A DNA stretch of 64,000 nt from Microbulbifer sp. GL-2 (GCF_007183175.1 NZ_AP019807.1:4708001-4772000); one strand, 5' to 3'; counted from the stretch's first letter, positions 37,050 through 45,716 are shown. Notes: generated by a model not told the origin, from the sequence alone. Numbers and translations: made by a program.

Positions 37050-37325
37050 CCAACCCTCAGCAATGTCAAATTCCGGTTTCCTATGATGCACTAGCTGCCA
37101 ACCCATACTTCCTCGCTATTGCCATAAACCGCTGCACTTAGAAGGCCTGGGCGGGCGAATAGGCTTACCGTGCTTCATCCACCTGGCTCCAATCATCATC
37201 CAGCTACAGATTCTCAGGGTATTTCACAAACTGTCTTTTCGGCTCAACAGCCCAATTGGCTCCACCATGGTCATGCGCCCAGGACAGAGGCACGATATGT
37301 ATAACGTCAAGGTCGGAAGCTGAAG
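37050..37325 (-). pseudogene. HNH endonuclease (DUF1524-like) remnant
   Basis: The minus strand translates to DLDVIHIVPLSWAHDHGGAN, then WAVEPKRQFVKYPENL followed by a stop. After further frame breaks it reads VQRFMAIARKYGLAAS. This is the pattern of secreted HNH/DUF1524 nucleases (DxxHxVPLxxAxxHGG, then FxNDPxNLL, then Y/VxRxxxxxRKYGL). Key Asp/Asn positions and frame are lost, so it is inactive. The N-terminal half is missing. Confidence 0.7.
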
Positions 37326-37968
37326 AACTATTTCGTATATAGTTCTGCGGCAGAAAAACACCGAAGAACAAAAACATCCGACTTTCATTCTATATCAATG
37401 GTGGCTACAGGCAGTATGCAATATCTAAATAAGATGTATATCGCAAGAAATTTTTATTTCGGGGCAGCCATTTAAGTAACTGCATTGTCATTAATGACGC
37501 TCTACATATTAGTGGGAATGCATTTACCAGATTACACCAGCTTGTGGCCGGCATTGAATCAATATAGCCTTGCTGGCTTTATGGTTGCTGCATTAATGGG
37601 GAAGCTGGATTGTACTGGGTTTCTTCGTCGGGTATCTATGAGCGGTAGCCACAATTGTTCATATGGGACTATGTAATATTGCGTAAACTTTACTCCTAAA
37701 TATTTGGTATTTTTTTCTCATAGATAGGTGCTAAATCCATGGCTAGACTGGATATAGTCACCTTGTTTTTACCTAGAACTCCTTTTAAGCAGTAAGAGAT
37801 CCTCAAGGATAAGATGCTGTCGAGGTGACCTCATCACCCACTCGGGATCGCCAAAGACGCTATCGAAATGCACAGCCAGGCGGTTTGCCACTTCGACAAT
37901 ACAGCTCGTCACGTGGTCGACGGTCAAAAATACCTCTTACTTAATCATTCTAATATTTAAATCTCGCA
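37326..37968. other. Gene-poor region
   Basis: A plus-strand open frame at 37485-37676 has two hydrophobic stretches but no ribosome site or family match; nothing else is supportable. Confidence 0.4.
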
Positions 37969-38016
37969 AGCCTACGAACCAAATATCCGGAGGTTCGAAT
38001 CCTCCCGGGTGTGCCA
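37969..38016 (+). pseudogene. 3'-half tRNA-Arg fragment
   Basis: From the anticodon arm to the CCA end it parallels the two real tRNA-Arg genes (CTACGAACC, then GGAGGTTCGAATCCTCCCG, then TGCCA), but the 5' half is absent and the acceptor is altered. It looks like the duplicated tRNA end left by a site-specific integration. Confidence 0.75.
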
Positions 38017-38474
38017 TACACTAAAAACCATACCGAAAGTTCCGGGACTATTTTCTTATCTGCTATCCATTCCGCAGTCTTTGCCACTATCACTATCGGA
38101 AAACCACACCAAATGTAAACTTTATTCCTAGTGATTTGACACTTGCCTCCTATGGCAACCTGGCCTCACATCAACAACACTTCCCCTACACCGATTGACC
38201 TCATCAGGATATCGCAACAAAGGTGACTACAACGGGGTTACCCATGGTGCTCCCGTGAGGTATTTGACAGAGTAAAAGTAGAGCCTGGAAATTTGCAGTC
38301 CATCGGTGACGACTTCCAATCGATGGGGAGCTTCCTCCGTAGTATTCAACCGCAACTCTAATAGCATCACTCACATCGAATCCAAGATACCCCCACCACT
38401 CCTGCCTAAAGTGTACTTATACCCGTTGACCTCAATCAAAACTGTACAACGTACTGCAAGCAAGGAAGCACACC
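38017..38474. other. Intergenic region before the short curlin gene
   Basis: About 460 bp without a gene; probable promoter region. The hairpin CCATCG/CGATGG near 38300-38326 is the only structure noted. Confidence 0.45.
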
Positions 38475-39026
38475 ATAAAATCAAAGATTTTAGCCTCAGC
38501 AATCGTAGTTATTACCACCAGCATGCAAGTCTTAGCGGACAGCAATACCTCTGTCATGGAGCAATCAGGCATTGGCCATATCTCCATGGCAGATCAATCT
38601 TACCCTTCAACTTCAGGCAATACGATATTTCAGACTCAAAATGGAACAAATAATTTCTCTGGTGCCACTCAGCTAAACAACACCCAGAAAAGCGTAATCA
38701 ATCATATCCAAATTGGTAATAGAAATACTTCAGTGTCTTTAGAGCAGGAAAATAGTAATACAGTAACTCTGACTATCTTACAAAGCGGTGGCGGGAACCT
38801 GTTTGCGGCAATCCAACTGGATTCCCAGGACAGCGCCTTCAATTTATTACAAACTGGGAGTGACAATCAATCTTCTCTGACTCATATAGATGCAACCAGC
38901 AATCATTCAGTCCAGCTACAGCAGGGAAATCAAAACAGCTTGAACGCAACCCAGATTCAGGGCTTCAATAACAGTATAACTACCAACCAGCTTGGATCAA
39001 ACAATAGCTGTACTATCAACAAGTAG
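38475..39026 (+). CDS. Short curlin-repeat protein with an apparent ATA start
   Basis: A 183-codon frame. The first ATG in frame (38523) lies inside what would be the signal peptide. Reading from ATA at 38475 gives (M)KSKILASAIVVITTSMQVLA followed by DSN, a textbook signal peptide. AAGGAAG stands 6-7 nt before the ATA, at the right distance. The mature part has about six curlin-like repeats (Q-x-G-x2-N: IQIGNRNTS, ILQSGGGN, LLQTGSDN, LQQGNQNS, NQLGSNNS). This resembles CsgB/CsgA but is less regular and not acidic like its neighbour. It may be the nucleator or minor subunit paired with the long protein, which is inference. Expression may be weak if ATA is really used, or ATA may be a recent mutation of ATG. 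Confidence 0.8.
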   Translation: MKSKILASAIVVITTSMQVLADSNTSVMEQSGIGHISMADQSYPSTSGNTIFQTQNGTNNFSGATQLNNTQKSVINHIQIGNRNTSVSLEQENSNTVTLTILQSGGGNLFAAIQLDSQDSAFNLLQTGSDNQSSLTHIDATSNHSVQLQQGNQNSLNATQIQGFNNSITTNQLGSNNSCTINK

Positions 39027-39053
39027 TTACTACGGAATCACCCATCGCGCTCC

Positions 39054-39078
39054 AGGAAGCTTTAAAGCAGGGCTTCCT
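39054..39078 (+). terminator. Hairpin after the short curlin gene
   Basis: AGGAAGC / GCTTCCT stem with an 11-nt loop, 27 bp after the stop. T tract weak. Confidence 0.5.
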
Positions 39079-39194
39079 ACTTCCTCTCTCATGAACATGA
39101 TTCCCCCCACCCACCCCTTAGAAGTCTACACATTGAGATACATGACGCACTTGGTCACCAAAGGTCAAAATTCAACTTGGAAAGAAGAAAGAGC

Positions 39195-39223
39195 TTGACT
39201 CCGATTCCATCTATCTATATTGT
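39195..39223 (+). promoter_or_regulatory. Promoter of tRNA-Arg copy 2
   Basis: TTGACT (39195-39200), 17-bp spacer, TATTGT (39218-39223), 13 bp before the tRNA. The sequence otherwise differs from the copy 1 promoter. Confidence 0.7.
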
Positions 39224-39236
39224 GCGCCTCCTCGAC

Positions 39237-39313
39237 GCGCTCGTAGCTCAGCTGGATAGAGTACCTGGCTACGAACCAGGCGGTCGGAGGTTCGAATCCT
39301 CCCGAGCGCGCCA
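39237..39313 (+). tRNA. tRNA-Arg (anticodon ACG), copy 2
   Basis: Identical over 77 nt to the copy at 34481-34557, including the encoded CCA, but with a different promoter and terminator. Together the copies form direct repeats bracketing the curlin segment. Confidence 0.97.
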
Positions 39314-39322
39314 GTTTATAAA

Positions 39323-39356
39323 GGGCCTATGTTTTCAGGATATAGGCCCTTTTTTT
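39323..39356 (+). terminator. Terminator of tRNA-Arg copy 2
   Basis: Stem GGGCCTAT / ATAGGCCC followed by seven T residues. Confidence 0.92.
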
Positions 39357-39532
39357 ATTACTCGCCTAGCAAGTGAACTGCTTCCTCTTCACCTCTTCAA
39401 CTCTCAATGTAAAGCAATACCCATCACTAGCGTAATTGATTCAGGGAAGCTCTGAATAATTCATTTACACCTCCTTTTGCTTTCAGAAGAGGCACAGCTT
39501 TGTAAGGATATCTAGGGTCTTCAAAAGCCGTG

Positions 39533-39578
39533 TAGACCTGAGATCATAGCTTATGAAAACTGGCAACTGTCAGGTCTA
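39533..39578. repeat. Imperfect palindromic repeat, copy 2
   Basis: Arms TAGACCTGA and TCAGGTCTA. The internal AAAACTGGCAACTGTCAG matches 20793-20810 with two differences. Second member of a small dispersed palindrome family. Confidence 0.6.
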
Positions 39579-39579
39579 A

Positions 39580-40160
39580 CTAAAATAATTGCAGCCAGTT
39601 AAGGCATGAGGGCTCTGCTGTACAGGCTGTATTCAGTAGCCAGATATTACTTGAGCTACAGCCACCTGGATCGAAGTCATCCCATAAGTCAAATTCAAAG
39701 TTGCCCTGAGAGAGGTTGTTTATAATTCCATTATTAGCACTTTCCTCTCCATTAAATACAATTCCGCCTGGGTTTGACACTGGGTTCGTGCCGTTTCCTA
39801 AGGTAGAGTTAACCGTGTTATCGGAGGCATTTATACCAGAGTCTCCTATTTGTATTTCTGTCTTCCTATTCTTTTCTACTAAGTTCTGAATAAGTGCATT
39901 GTGCTCTCCATAAACTCTGACTCCACTTTCAGCATCATTCTTTGAAATATTGTTTGTTACTACAGTATTGTAGCTCGTGATATCTACCCCTTAACCTCCA
40001 TTAATTACAGAGTAATTTGCTAAGAAAAAATATTGTCTCTTGCTGTTTTTATACCCTCACCTTCAGCTCTTGCAGTATAATTTCCTTGAATTTCTGTGTT
40101 GTTTTCGTCCACATCTATTCCATCGCTAAGTTCAACTCCTACAGCGCGGCTATTGAGGCT
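39580..40160 (-). pseudogene. Broken parallel beta-helix protein gene (third paralogue)
   Basis: Minus-strand reading gives DGIDVDENNTEIQGNYTARA, a frameshift and stop near 39990-40030, then VDITSYNTVVTNNISKNDAE, LIQNLVEKN, SNPGGIVFNGEES and the end block FDPGGCSSSNIWLLNT with AEPSCLN. The intact neighbours end in DPDCTGSNIW and DPSCLD or NPGCLN. The 5' part, including the signal peptide, is lost; the break is exactly at the IS3 left-end remnant at 40161. So an IS insertion plus later decay inactivated this paralogue. Confidence 0.88.
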
Positions 40161-40322
40161 TGATCCTACTCACTAACGACGGACACTCTCTTAAGCGATA
40201 AACTACGTAGCAGAGATGCCCTATGACAAGATCAAGTAAATCAACTAAAACCACTCGTAAATAATACTCTGAGGTGTACAAACAAGATACCCTGGCACTG
40301 GTAACCAAGGTAGGTGTAAGCG
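40161..40322 (+). mobile_element. Truncated, decayed IS3 left end
   Basis: Starts with TGATCCTACTCACTAACGAC, closely matching the left end of the intact IS at 106. It then carries the start of orfA (ATG at 40223), in which codon 14 CAA has become TAA and further changes follow. Similarity ends near 40322. The right end is missing. Confidence 0.92.
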
Positions 40323-40413
40323 AAGTGAAAAAGTTAACTGCCCAAGTGAGACTACAGGCCCCTTTTTAATTTTCTAGAGGCCTTTCAGTGTGCATTCGAT
40401 TAAAATTCCAGGC

Positions 40414-41247
40414 CTAATCCAGGCAAGAAGGATCTGCTGTGTCAAAAAAATTACCAGTCCAAATGTTGCTTCCTGTGCAATCAGGGTCAATTCTGTCTAC
40501 CAAATCAAAAGGTGTATTTCCATTTGCAACATTGCCTGAAATAACATTATTCGATGATGAAAGGCTAGTGATTACAATTCCTCCTGAGTCTGCTGAAACT
40601 CCATCACCATTACCAATTACTATATTTTGAGAAATGTAATTATTGGATGAAGCCTGCATTTCTATACCTGCACGACCACTTCCCGTAACATAATTTAGGG
40701 TTACTGTGCCAAAGTCGTTGTCAGCTTCAATACCATCACGACCGCTGAACTCAATATAGTTGTTAGTAACTCTATTAAAATCGCCCTGCATATCAATCCC
40801 ATCTTCCCCGTTATGGCTAATATAGTTATTTATTGCAAAATTTTGATCGCTCCGCAAATCTATCCCATCCTCTAGATTATTTTCTATCTTCATATCATCT
40901 ATTGTGTGAAGACCGATCCCTACAACGAAAACTCCGTAGTTACAATTACTAATTGCACCCTTAGATAATAGCGAAGATATTCCCTCTATTCGAACGCCAG
41001 CAGAGTCTGAAAATACAGGTATATTGTCCAAAATACACATTAAAGAATGACCGTTCATCACTAAACTGCCTGTGGGGCCAACTATTGTTAAGGCATTTAG
41101 GTTATTGGCGTCCAAAGTGCACACAAGATCTTCCGTCAAGATTGTGGGTGTAATTATCGTATCTCCACAGCTTACCGAAAAGGCAAGGGGCGATAGGGTT
41201 ATACCAAAAATAGGAAGAGTGAAGTATAAAGCTCTGATGGTTTCCAT
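40414..41247 (-). CDS. Secreted right-handed parallel beta-helix protein
   Basis: A 277-residue protein with a signal peptide (cleavage near FSVSCGD). Cysteines bracket an N-terminal cap (SCGDTIITPTILTEDLVCTL). NosD/pectate-lyase-like coils of about 20-22 residues follow, with NxI and DGI/GI motifs (EDGIDMQGDFNRVTNNYIEF, RDGIEADNDFGTVTLNYV). A C-terminal cap FDLVDRIDPDCTGSNIW ends in SCLD. Such folds are often carbohydrate-active or surface-adhesive, but no lyase active site is evident. It is a paralogue of the gene at 42322 and the broken gene at 39580. Function unknown. Confidence 0.88.
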   Translation of the reverse strand: METIRALYFTLPIFGITLSPLAFSVSCGDTIITPTILTEDLVCTLDANNLNALTIVGPTGSLVMNGHSLMCILDNIPVFSDSAGVRIEGISSLLSKGAISNCNYGVFVVGIGLHTIDDMKIENNLEDGIDLRSDQNFAINNYISHNGEDGIDMQGDFNRVTNNYIEFSGRDGIEADNDFGTVTLNYVTGSGRAGIEMQASSNNYISQNIVIGNGDGVSADSGGIVITSLSSSNNVISGNVANGNTPFDLVDRIDPDCTGSNIWTGNFFDTADPSCLD

Positions 41248-42321
41248 ATAAATTTCCTTGTCAGTTAAGACTGCTTTTATATGCTTCCTGCGACTAATAT
41301 ATTTATTCAGTAATAGTACTGCCGCAATAAGCAGCTACTTGGACACTATGCAATACCCTAAAAGCAAATCAAAATAATTTGTTGAAGTATTTAGGCAGCT
41401 TTTTAGTTCCTTGGTTTATATTGGATGCATCCTTCTACCTTTTTGGTCTTTTGTGTCGCGACTTGATTTGCAAGCTACTTTACTGGGCCGCAGGTGACCA
41501 CTCAAGTTAGGGCAAGGTGTGCAATTTCTTATCTACCCATAATATCAGAAGTGAAATTCTTCAATGTAAAGTTTACACTAGATGGGTAAATGCTTATCTA
41601 TTTATATGTAAAATTAATAACCGCCAAACATCTAAAGCCATTAGGGTAAACCAACTGATACGAAATATCGATTATCACGCGATGCACATTCCGCCCACCA
41701 TCCTCTAATTATTTTAGGTGATAGTATTTCACAGAAAAGAAAAACTATTTGAGAATTCATAAACTATGACACAAGAAGTTAGAAACCTGCGTCCGGATCA
41801 TCAATTTAAATATTTATGGAAAACTCTTTTCAAGCTTATATTTTTGAGATAAAAAGAATATTGCAAGTATTGAGTGCTAGAGCCACTCTTAATGACTCAC
41901 TCAATATATCATTCAATTGAAAATATATTGATAAGCTTTTAGATTCTTTCTAAATATAGGCATTTGACTATAGACTTACTTGCCGTGATACTTTTTAATC
42001 TGCTTAGGACCTGTTAACACTGATTTAACTACTCTACCGAAGGGAATTTTTTCAACAAGGCCGAAGGAGTACAGAATAGCCATTCCGTGCAAGTGACTGA
42101 TAGCACAGATGACTAAGACATTGCAGGTTACGGTTATAGTAGCGTTATTTGTTACTTATTTGGAATAACTAAACTATACCCCTCGTGTCTTGCTTGGCGT
42201 ACTTACAGCCATAATAATATCGATCAACTCAGTGTTGATAGGCCCGAGGAAACCACATATCAATTGATACTCTTTAATAGTGAGGGCCTAAGCACCCTGA
42301 CTATTTAAAAAGGAACTTGTC
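41248..42321. other. 1.07-kb region between divergent beta-helix genes
   Basis: AT-rich and without a convincing gene. It contains the DUF2267-like fragment at 41728-41810 and must carry promoters for both beta-helix genes. A 63-codon frame at 41517-41708 has no support. Confidence 0.45.
41728..41810 (+). pseudogene. Fragment duplicated from the DUF2267 gene
   Basis: About 80 bp (ACAGAAAAGAAAAACTATTT onward, including CTATGACACAAGAAGTTAGA and GTCCGGATCATCA) closely follow 43640-43720 inside the DUF2267 gene. Only this central piece is present; the rest is absent or unrecognisable. Confidence 0.75.
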
Positions 42322-43314
42322 ATGAAGAGCAACACGCTGAACCTACCTGGACCAATTATCGCTTTATTCTTGTTGATATCAGTATTTTTCACTTCCACTC
42401 AAGCACTAGCAGTTGAATGCGGCGCCACTATTGTCAGTCCCACTATTCTCACACAAGATCTCAACTGTGAGTTAACAGAGGAAAACCCTATCGCCTTAAC
42501 CGTAATGGGGCCATTCGGCAGTCTGACAATAGAGGATGCTGAAATTTTATGTTCAATTCAGGCCCCACTTGCCAGTGAAACATTTGGCGTAGTTCTAAAG
42601 GGAATCAACGCTAGTGTATCAGGAGGAAAGATCTCCAATTGTGAGAATGGTGTTTCTGCTGAGGGGCAAGGAAGTCACTCGATTTCCAGTATTGAGATTG
42701 TCAACTTTAACCGAGACGGTATACGCCTGGCCAGCAATCGTAATACGGTTTCGAATGTAATGCTTACAGGGCTTGCCGGCTCAGGCTTAGCGGACGGCAT
42801 TTCTGTGCAGGGGAATAACAATAGTATTTCCAACTGCATAGTTGGCGGCAATGGTGACGAAGGAATAGAAATCCTGGGAGATTACACCAATATTACCTTC
42901 TGCCATATCTCTGGATATGAAGAAGAGGGTATAGAAGTAAACGGAGATTACTCCAACATCACTCAAAATGTTATTCAAAATAATATTGATCGTGGAGTAA
43001 CAATTAACGGCAACTTTACCACTGTGGGGCAAAACATTATCAGGTTTAACGGGGAAATAGGTGTTGACATTCGCAACACTCTGGGCAGCAGAATCACTTC
43101 CAACACCATACTTGAAAATGGATCACAGCTTTCAGCGGAATTTGGCGGAATTGTCATTACAGGCGACGAGGCTGCTGGGAATCAGATTATTGGAAACACA
43201 GTTTTCAACAACGAACAATTTGATTTATCCGACCCTTTTGATCCCGATTGCACAGGAAGCAATATTTGGGAAGGAAATCAGTTTGGAAGTGCCAACCCAG
43301 GATGTCTAAATTAA
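42322..43314 (+). CDS. Secreted right-handed parallel beta-helix protein, second copy
   Basis: A 330-residue paralogue of the protein at 40414, with two to three extra coils. A signal peptide (to about STQALAVE) is followed by the Cys-bounded cap ECGATIVSPTILTQDLNCEL, then helical coils (DGISVQGNNNSISNCIVGGN, EGIEILGDYTNITFCHIS, EGIEVNGDYSNITQNVIQNN, RGVTINGNFTTVGQNIIRFN). The shared C-terminal cap is FDLSDPFDPDCTGSNIWEGN to NPGCLN. AAAAAGGA lies 8 nt before the ATG. The very regular N-x-I turns support a stacked beta-helix. Secreted or periplasmic; no catalytic residues recognised. Confidence 0.9.
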   Translation: MKSNTLNLPGPIIALFLLISVFFTSTQALAVECGATIVSPTILTQDLNCELTEENPIALTVMGPFGSLTIEDAEILCSIQAPLASETFGVVLKGINASVSGGKISNCENGVSAEGQGSHSISSIEIVNFNRDGIRLASNRNTVSNVMLTGLAGSGLADGISVQGNNNSISNCIVGGNGDEGIEILGDYTNITFCHISGYEEEGIEVNGDYSNITQNVIQNNIDRGVTINGNFTTVGQNIIRFNGEIGVDIRNTLGSRITSNTILENGSQLSAEFGGIVITGDEAAGNQIIGNTVFNNEQFDLSDPFDPDCTGSNIWEGNQFGSANPGCLN

Positions 43315-43329
43315 TACTTGCAAAGCATT

Positions 43330-43376
43330 ATTATACCGGGGAACGAAGAGGCCAACTCTTCTTTGCTCGGTATAAT
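43330..43376 (+). terminator. Long hairpin after the beta-helix gene
   Basis: Outer arms ATTATACCG / CGGTATAAT and an inner AAGAG/CTCTT stem. Likely ends transcription of the gene at 42322; the T tract is weak. Confidence 0.6.
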
Positions 43377-43419
43377 CTTCTTAAGAAGCTAACCATTTCT
43401 ACCCTGGGGGCCTAAGAAC

Positions 43420-43848
43420 TTGCCAGTTCCTGCAGAATATCAACGTTCCCGCGATAAATTCTATGAGTATCTTATCGATGCACGGAATAAAGCCAACCTC
43501 TGGAGCACCCATGTTACTTTCACAATGACTCAAGGTGTCTTTCAAGTATTCCGACGCCGCCTATCCCTGGCGGATGCAATCAGGTTCTCCCAAACCCTTC
43601 CTCCATGCCTGCGCGCTCTCTTTATTGAACAGTGGGATGTCACAGAAAAGAAAAAACCATTTGCAGATTTACAGACTATGACGCAGGAGGTCAGGAACCT
43701 TCGCCCGGATCATAACTTTTCCACTGACACCGCTATCCAGGATGTTGCCTGGGCGCTAAGAAAGCATGTTAATGAAGAAGTGTTCGATCGAATGCTGGAC
43801 ACCTTACCAGCGGAGGCAAAAGCATTTTGGTCGGTCAAAAGCGAATGA
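43420..43848 (+). CDS. DUF2267 domain protein
   Basis: A 142-residue cytoplasmic protein, all-helical, matching DUF2267: LRALFIEQWDVTEK and RNLRPDHNFSTDTAIQDVAW are typical stretches. It uses a TTG start at 43420; GGGGGCC lies about 10 nt before it and no suitable ATG exists in frame. The family's role is not established. Part of its middle is duplicated as a fragment at 41728. No operon partner adjoins it. Confidence 0.8.
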   Translation: MPVPAEYQRSRDKFYEYLIDARNKANLWSTHVTFTMTQGVFQVFRRRLSLADAIRFSQTLPPCLRALFIEQWDVTEKKKPFADLQTMTQEVRNLRPDHNFSTDTAIQDVAWALRKHVNEEVFDRMLDTLPAEAKAFWSVKSE

Positions 43849-44076
43849 TATATCCTGGTGCAAGTATAGCCAAACAAATTTACTCAGATCTTTATACCCT
43901 CCTCAACATCTTTTGCATTCACCACCCAGGATATCTATTGATCGCGGGGAAGTTTTTTTACTAACGCTTCTACTCCAGAATACCATTCAAGTGCTTAAGT
44001 GAAGGAGACCTTAGCAGCAACGCTGAATATAGAGTTGCATACTGAATATTTACTTCCAAGATTCGATGAAAACACT

Positions 44077-45234
44077 ATGACCAGAAAAGTACTGATCAGT
44101 CTATTTTTTTTAGGCGCTCTCTATATCACGATTGCATATATCTATAATACTCAGTTCACTCAGACAGCCATATTTGATAGGACATCTGTGACTGAAGAGT
44201 TTATAAAAAGCACGGAAGATATCAAAAAAAAAGATACGGTTAACATTCTGATTATTGAAGGAGGCGGGGTCCGCGGGCTTATTCCTCTATATATCATCCA
44301 GTACCTGGAGTCCCGCCTTGGCAAGCCAATTAGCGAGCTGTTCGACGTATATAGTGGTGTTTCCACTGGAGCAGCAATCGCCAGCGGAATTAACGTTCCC
44401 TTCGAGTCTATCCCCGAATACCGCGGTGGTGACCTAACAGCCACAGAGTACATGATTAAAGTCTATCAAGAGGATACCGATTACGTGTTTTCATCTCCCT
44501 GGTACCACAAGCTACTTACTGCTGGAGGTTTGTTTTCTCCTTCTTTTCTCGGTGATCGTCTACACAAGACTCTGGTCAAGCATTACTCCAAAAACCTGCC
44601 GTTTACCGAACTAAAAAACTACGTCATTATTCCCGCCCTGGATGTACACAGTGGGAAGATTCACCTGTTTAAAAATCGAGGGGCTTCGGTCACCGATCTG
44701 CCAACCAACACCACATACCAGCTGGTTACAGCTTCTGTAAGTGCTGAGACAGCGTTTCCACCAGTGATATTCAGGGCAGCTGACGGGGAGACAAAACACC
44801 GTTTTTTCGCTGATGCCGGTATGGCCATTAATAACCCTACCAGCTTAATTCTGCTGGATATCATTAAAGAATTCCCTGGTAAAAATTACTATTTTCTGAT
44901 CCTGGGTGCTGGCAACCCACCTCTCGCGGGTGCCAAAATCAGCTATGACCAAATAAAAAACTGGGGACGTTTACGCTGGCTGAGGGACGCTTTCTCCAAT
45001 ATTCAGATATCCATGGATCACCAGCAAATTTTTACACTGGAAATTGCCAAATCTCTCTCATCCAAGGGTCGCATCGAATATGATTATCTCGATATAGATA
45101 TTGCCGAACCTTTTGTTGGCATCTTTGATGCCCACTCTAAAGAGCACCTAAGAGCCTATGCCGACCAGCTTATTGAAGATAACCGTCCAACTTTAGAGAG
45201 AATTATTAAACATTTACAACAGCAGAACCAATAA
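44077..45234 (+). CDS. Membrane-anchored patatin-like phospholipase, paralogue 1
   Basis: A 385-residue protein starting MTRKVLISLFFLGALYI. This start, rather than an upstream GTG 26 codons earlier, matches the two paralogues in length and N-terminus. One N-terminal membrane helix (about 4-24) is followed by a patatin domain. The oxyanion loop is EGGGVRGL, the nucleophile Ser is in YSGVSTGAA, and the catalytic Asp is in FADAGMAINNP, giving the Ser-Asp dyad of lipid acyl hydrolases. The domain would face the periplasm. Paralogues at 50604 and 62103 share the whole length (WYHKLLT, FLGDRLH, KIHLFKNRG, and QLVTA with SAETAFPP). This copy has Glu instead of Asp in IIEGGG and is the most diverged. 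Lipid-hydrolysing activity is expected; substrate unknown. Confidence 0.93.
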   Translation: MTRKVLISLFFLGALYITIAYIYNTQFTQTAIFDRTSVTEEFIKSTEDIKKKDTVNILIIEGGGVRGLIPLYIIQYLESRLGKPISELFDVYSGVSTGAAIASGINVPFESIPEYRGGDLTATEYMIKVYQEDTDYVFSSPWYHKLLTAGGLFSPSFLGDRLHKTLVKHYSKNLPFTELKNYVIIPALDVHSGKIHLFKNRGASVTDLPTNTTYQLVTASVSAETAFPPVIFRAADGETKHRFFADAGMAINNPTSLILLDIIKEFPGKNYYFLILGAGNPPLAGAKISYDQIKNWGRLRWLRDAFSNIQISMDHQQIFTLEIAKSLSSKGRIEYDYLDIDIAEPFVGIFDAHSKEHLRAYADQLIEDNRPTLERIIKHLQQQNQ

Positions 45235-45383
45235 ACTTCTTCTGTCTTTTTTTGCCACCCTTGTTACACAAGCAATTTTCTACTCTGGAAATCTAAGCGG
45301 CCTTTTTTATCCCCGCCCGCCGTTTTATACGCAATCCCAACTAGACTATTCTTTATTAAGACAGGACTTCCACTAACCGGCCT

Positions 45384-45716
45384 ATGCTTATTCACTGCGA
45401 TCACTGCTGCCAAAGTTGGGAGATCAAAGATTCTGCGATGATAGAAATAGAGGTAATCTTTCGGGCTTTTCCCGGCAATAGAGTCAGTGCGAAGCTGGTT
45501 AAAAAGCTCTATTCCTCTATTGGCCTGCCCAGTATGATTTCTGCCAAGCAACTGGCTATCCATAAGACCCACATAGCCGGTTTCTGCTTTCACTGCCACA
45601 CGCGATTAAAGCCCACCCCCACACCAGTCCTGAATTGCGACACCTGCGGTGCACTCAATATCAATATTTTACATGGAAATCCTGATGCTGCTGCCTGCCC
45701 GTTAGACCTTCACTAG
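45384..45716 (+). CDS. Small zinc-ribbon-like protein
   Basis: A 110-residue protein with three Cys pairs: CDHC (5-8), CFHC (about 68-71) and CDTC (about 84-87). The CFHCH and CDTCGA pairs suit a zinc ribbon. An antisense frame of similar length (45264-45599) lacks such motifs. Its 3' end overlaps the converging umuC gene by 15 bp. There is no strong ribosome-binding site. Function unknown; a nucleic-acid or protein-binding role is possible. Confidence 0.55.
   Translation: MLIHCDHCCQSWEIKDSAMIEIEVIFRAFPGNRVSAKLVKKLYSSIGLPSMISAKQLAIHKTHIAGFCFHCHTRLKPTPTPVLNCDTCGALNINILHGNPDAAACPLDLH

Noticed and set aside
37485..37676. 63-codon hydrophobic open frame
   Set aside because: No ribosome site, no family resemblance and surrounded by decayed sequence.
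45264..45599. Minus-strand 111-codon open frame opposite the zinc-ribbon gene
   Set aside because: It has no recognisable motif, while the plus strand in the same place carries three Cys pairs; one of the two must be a shadow.
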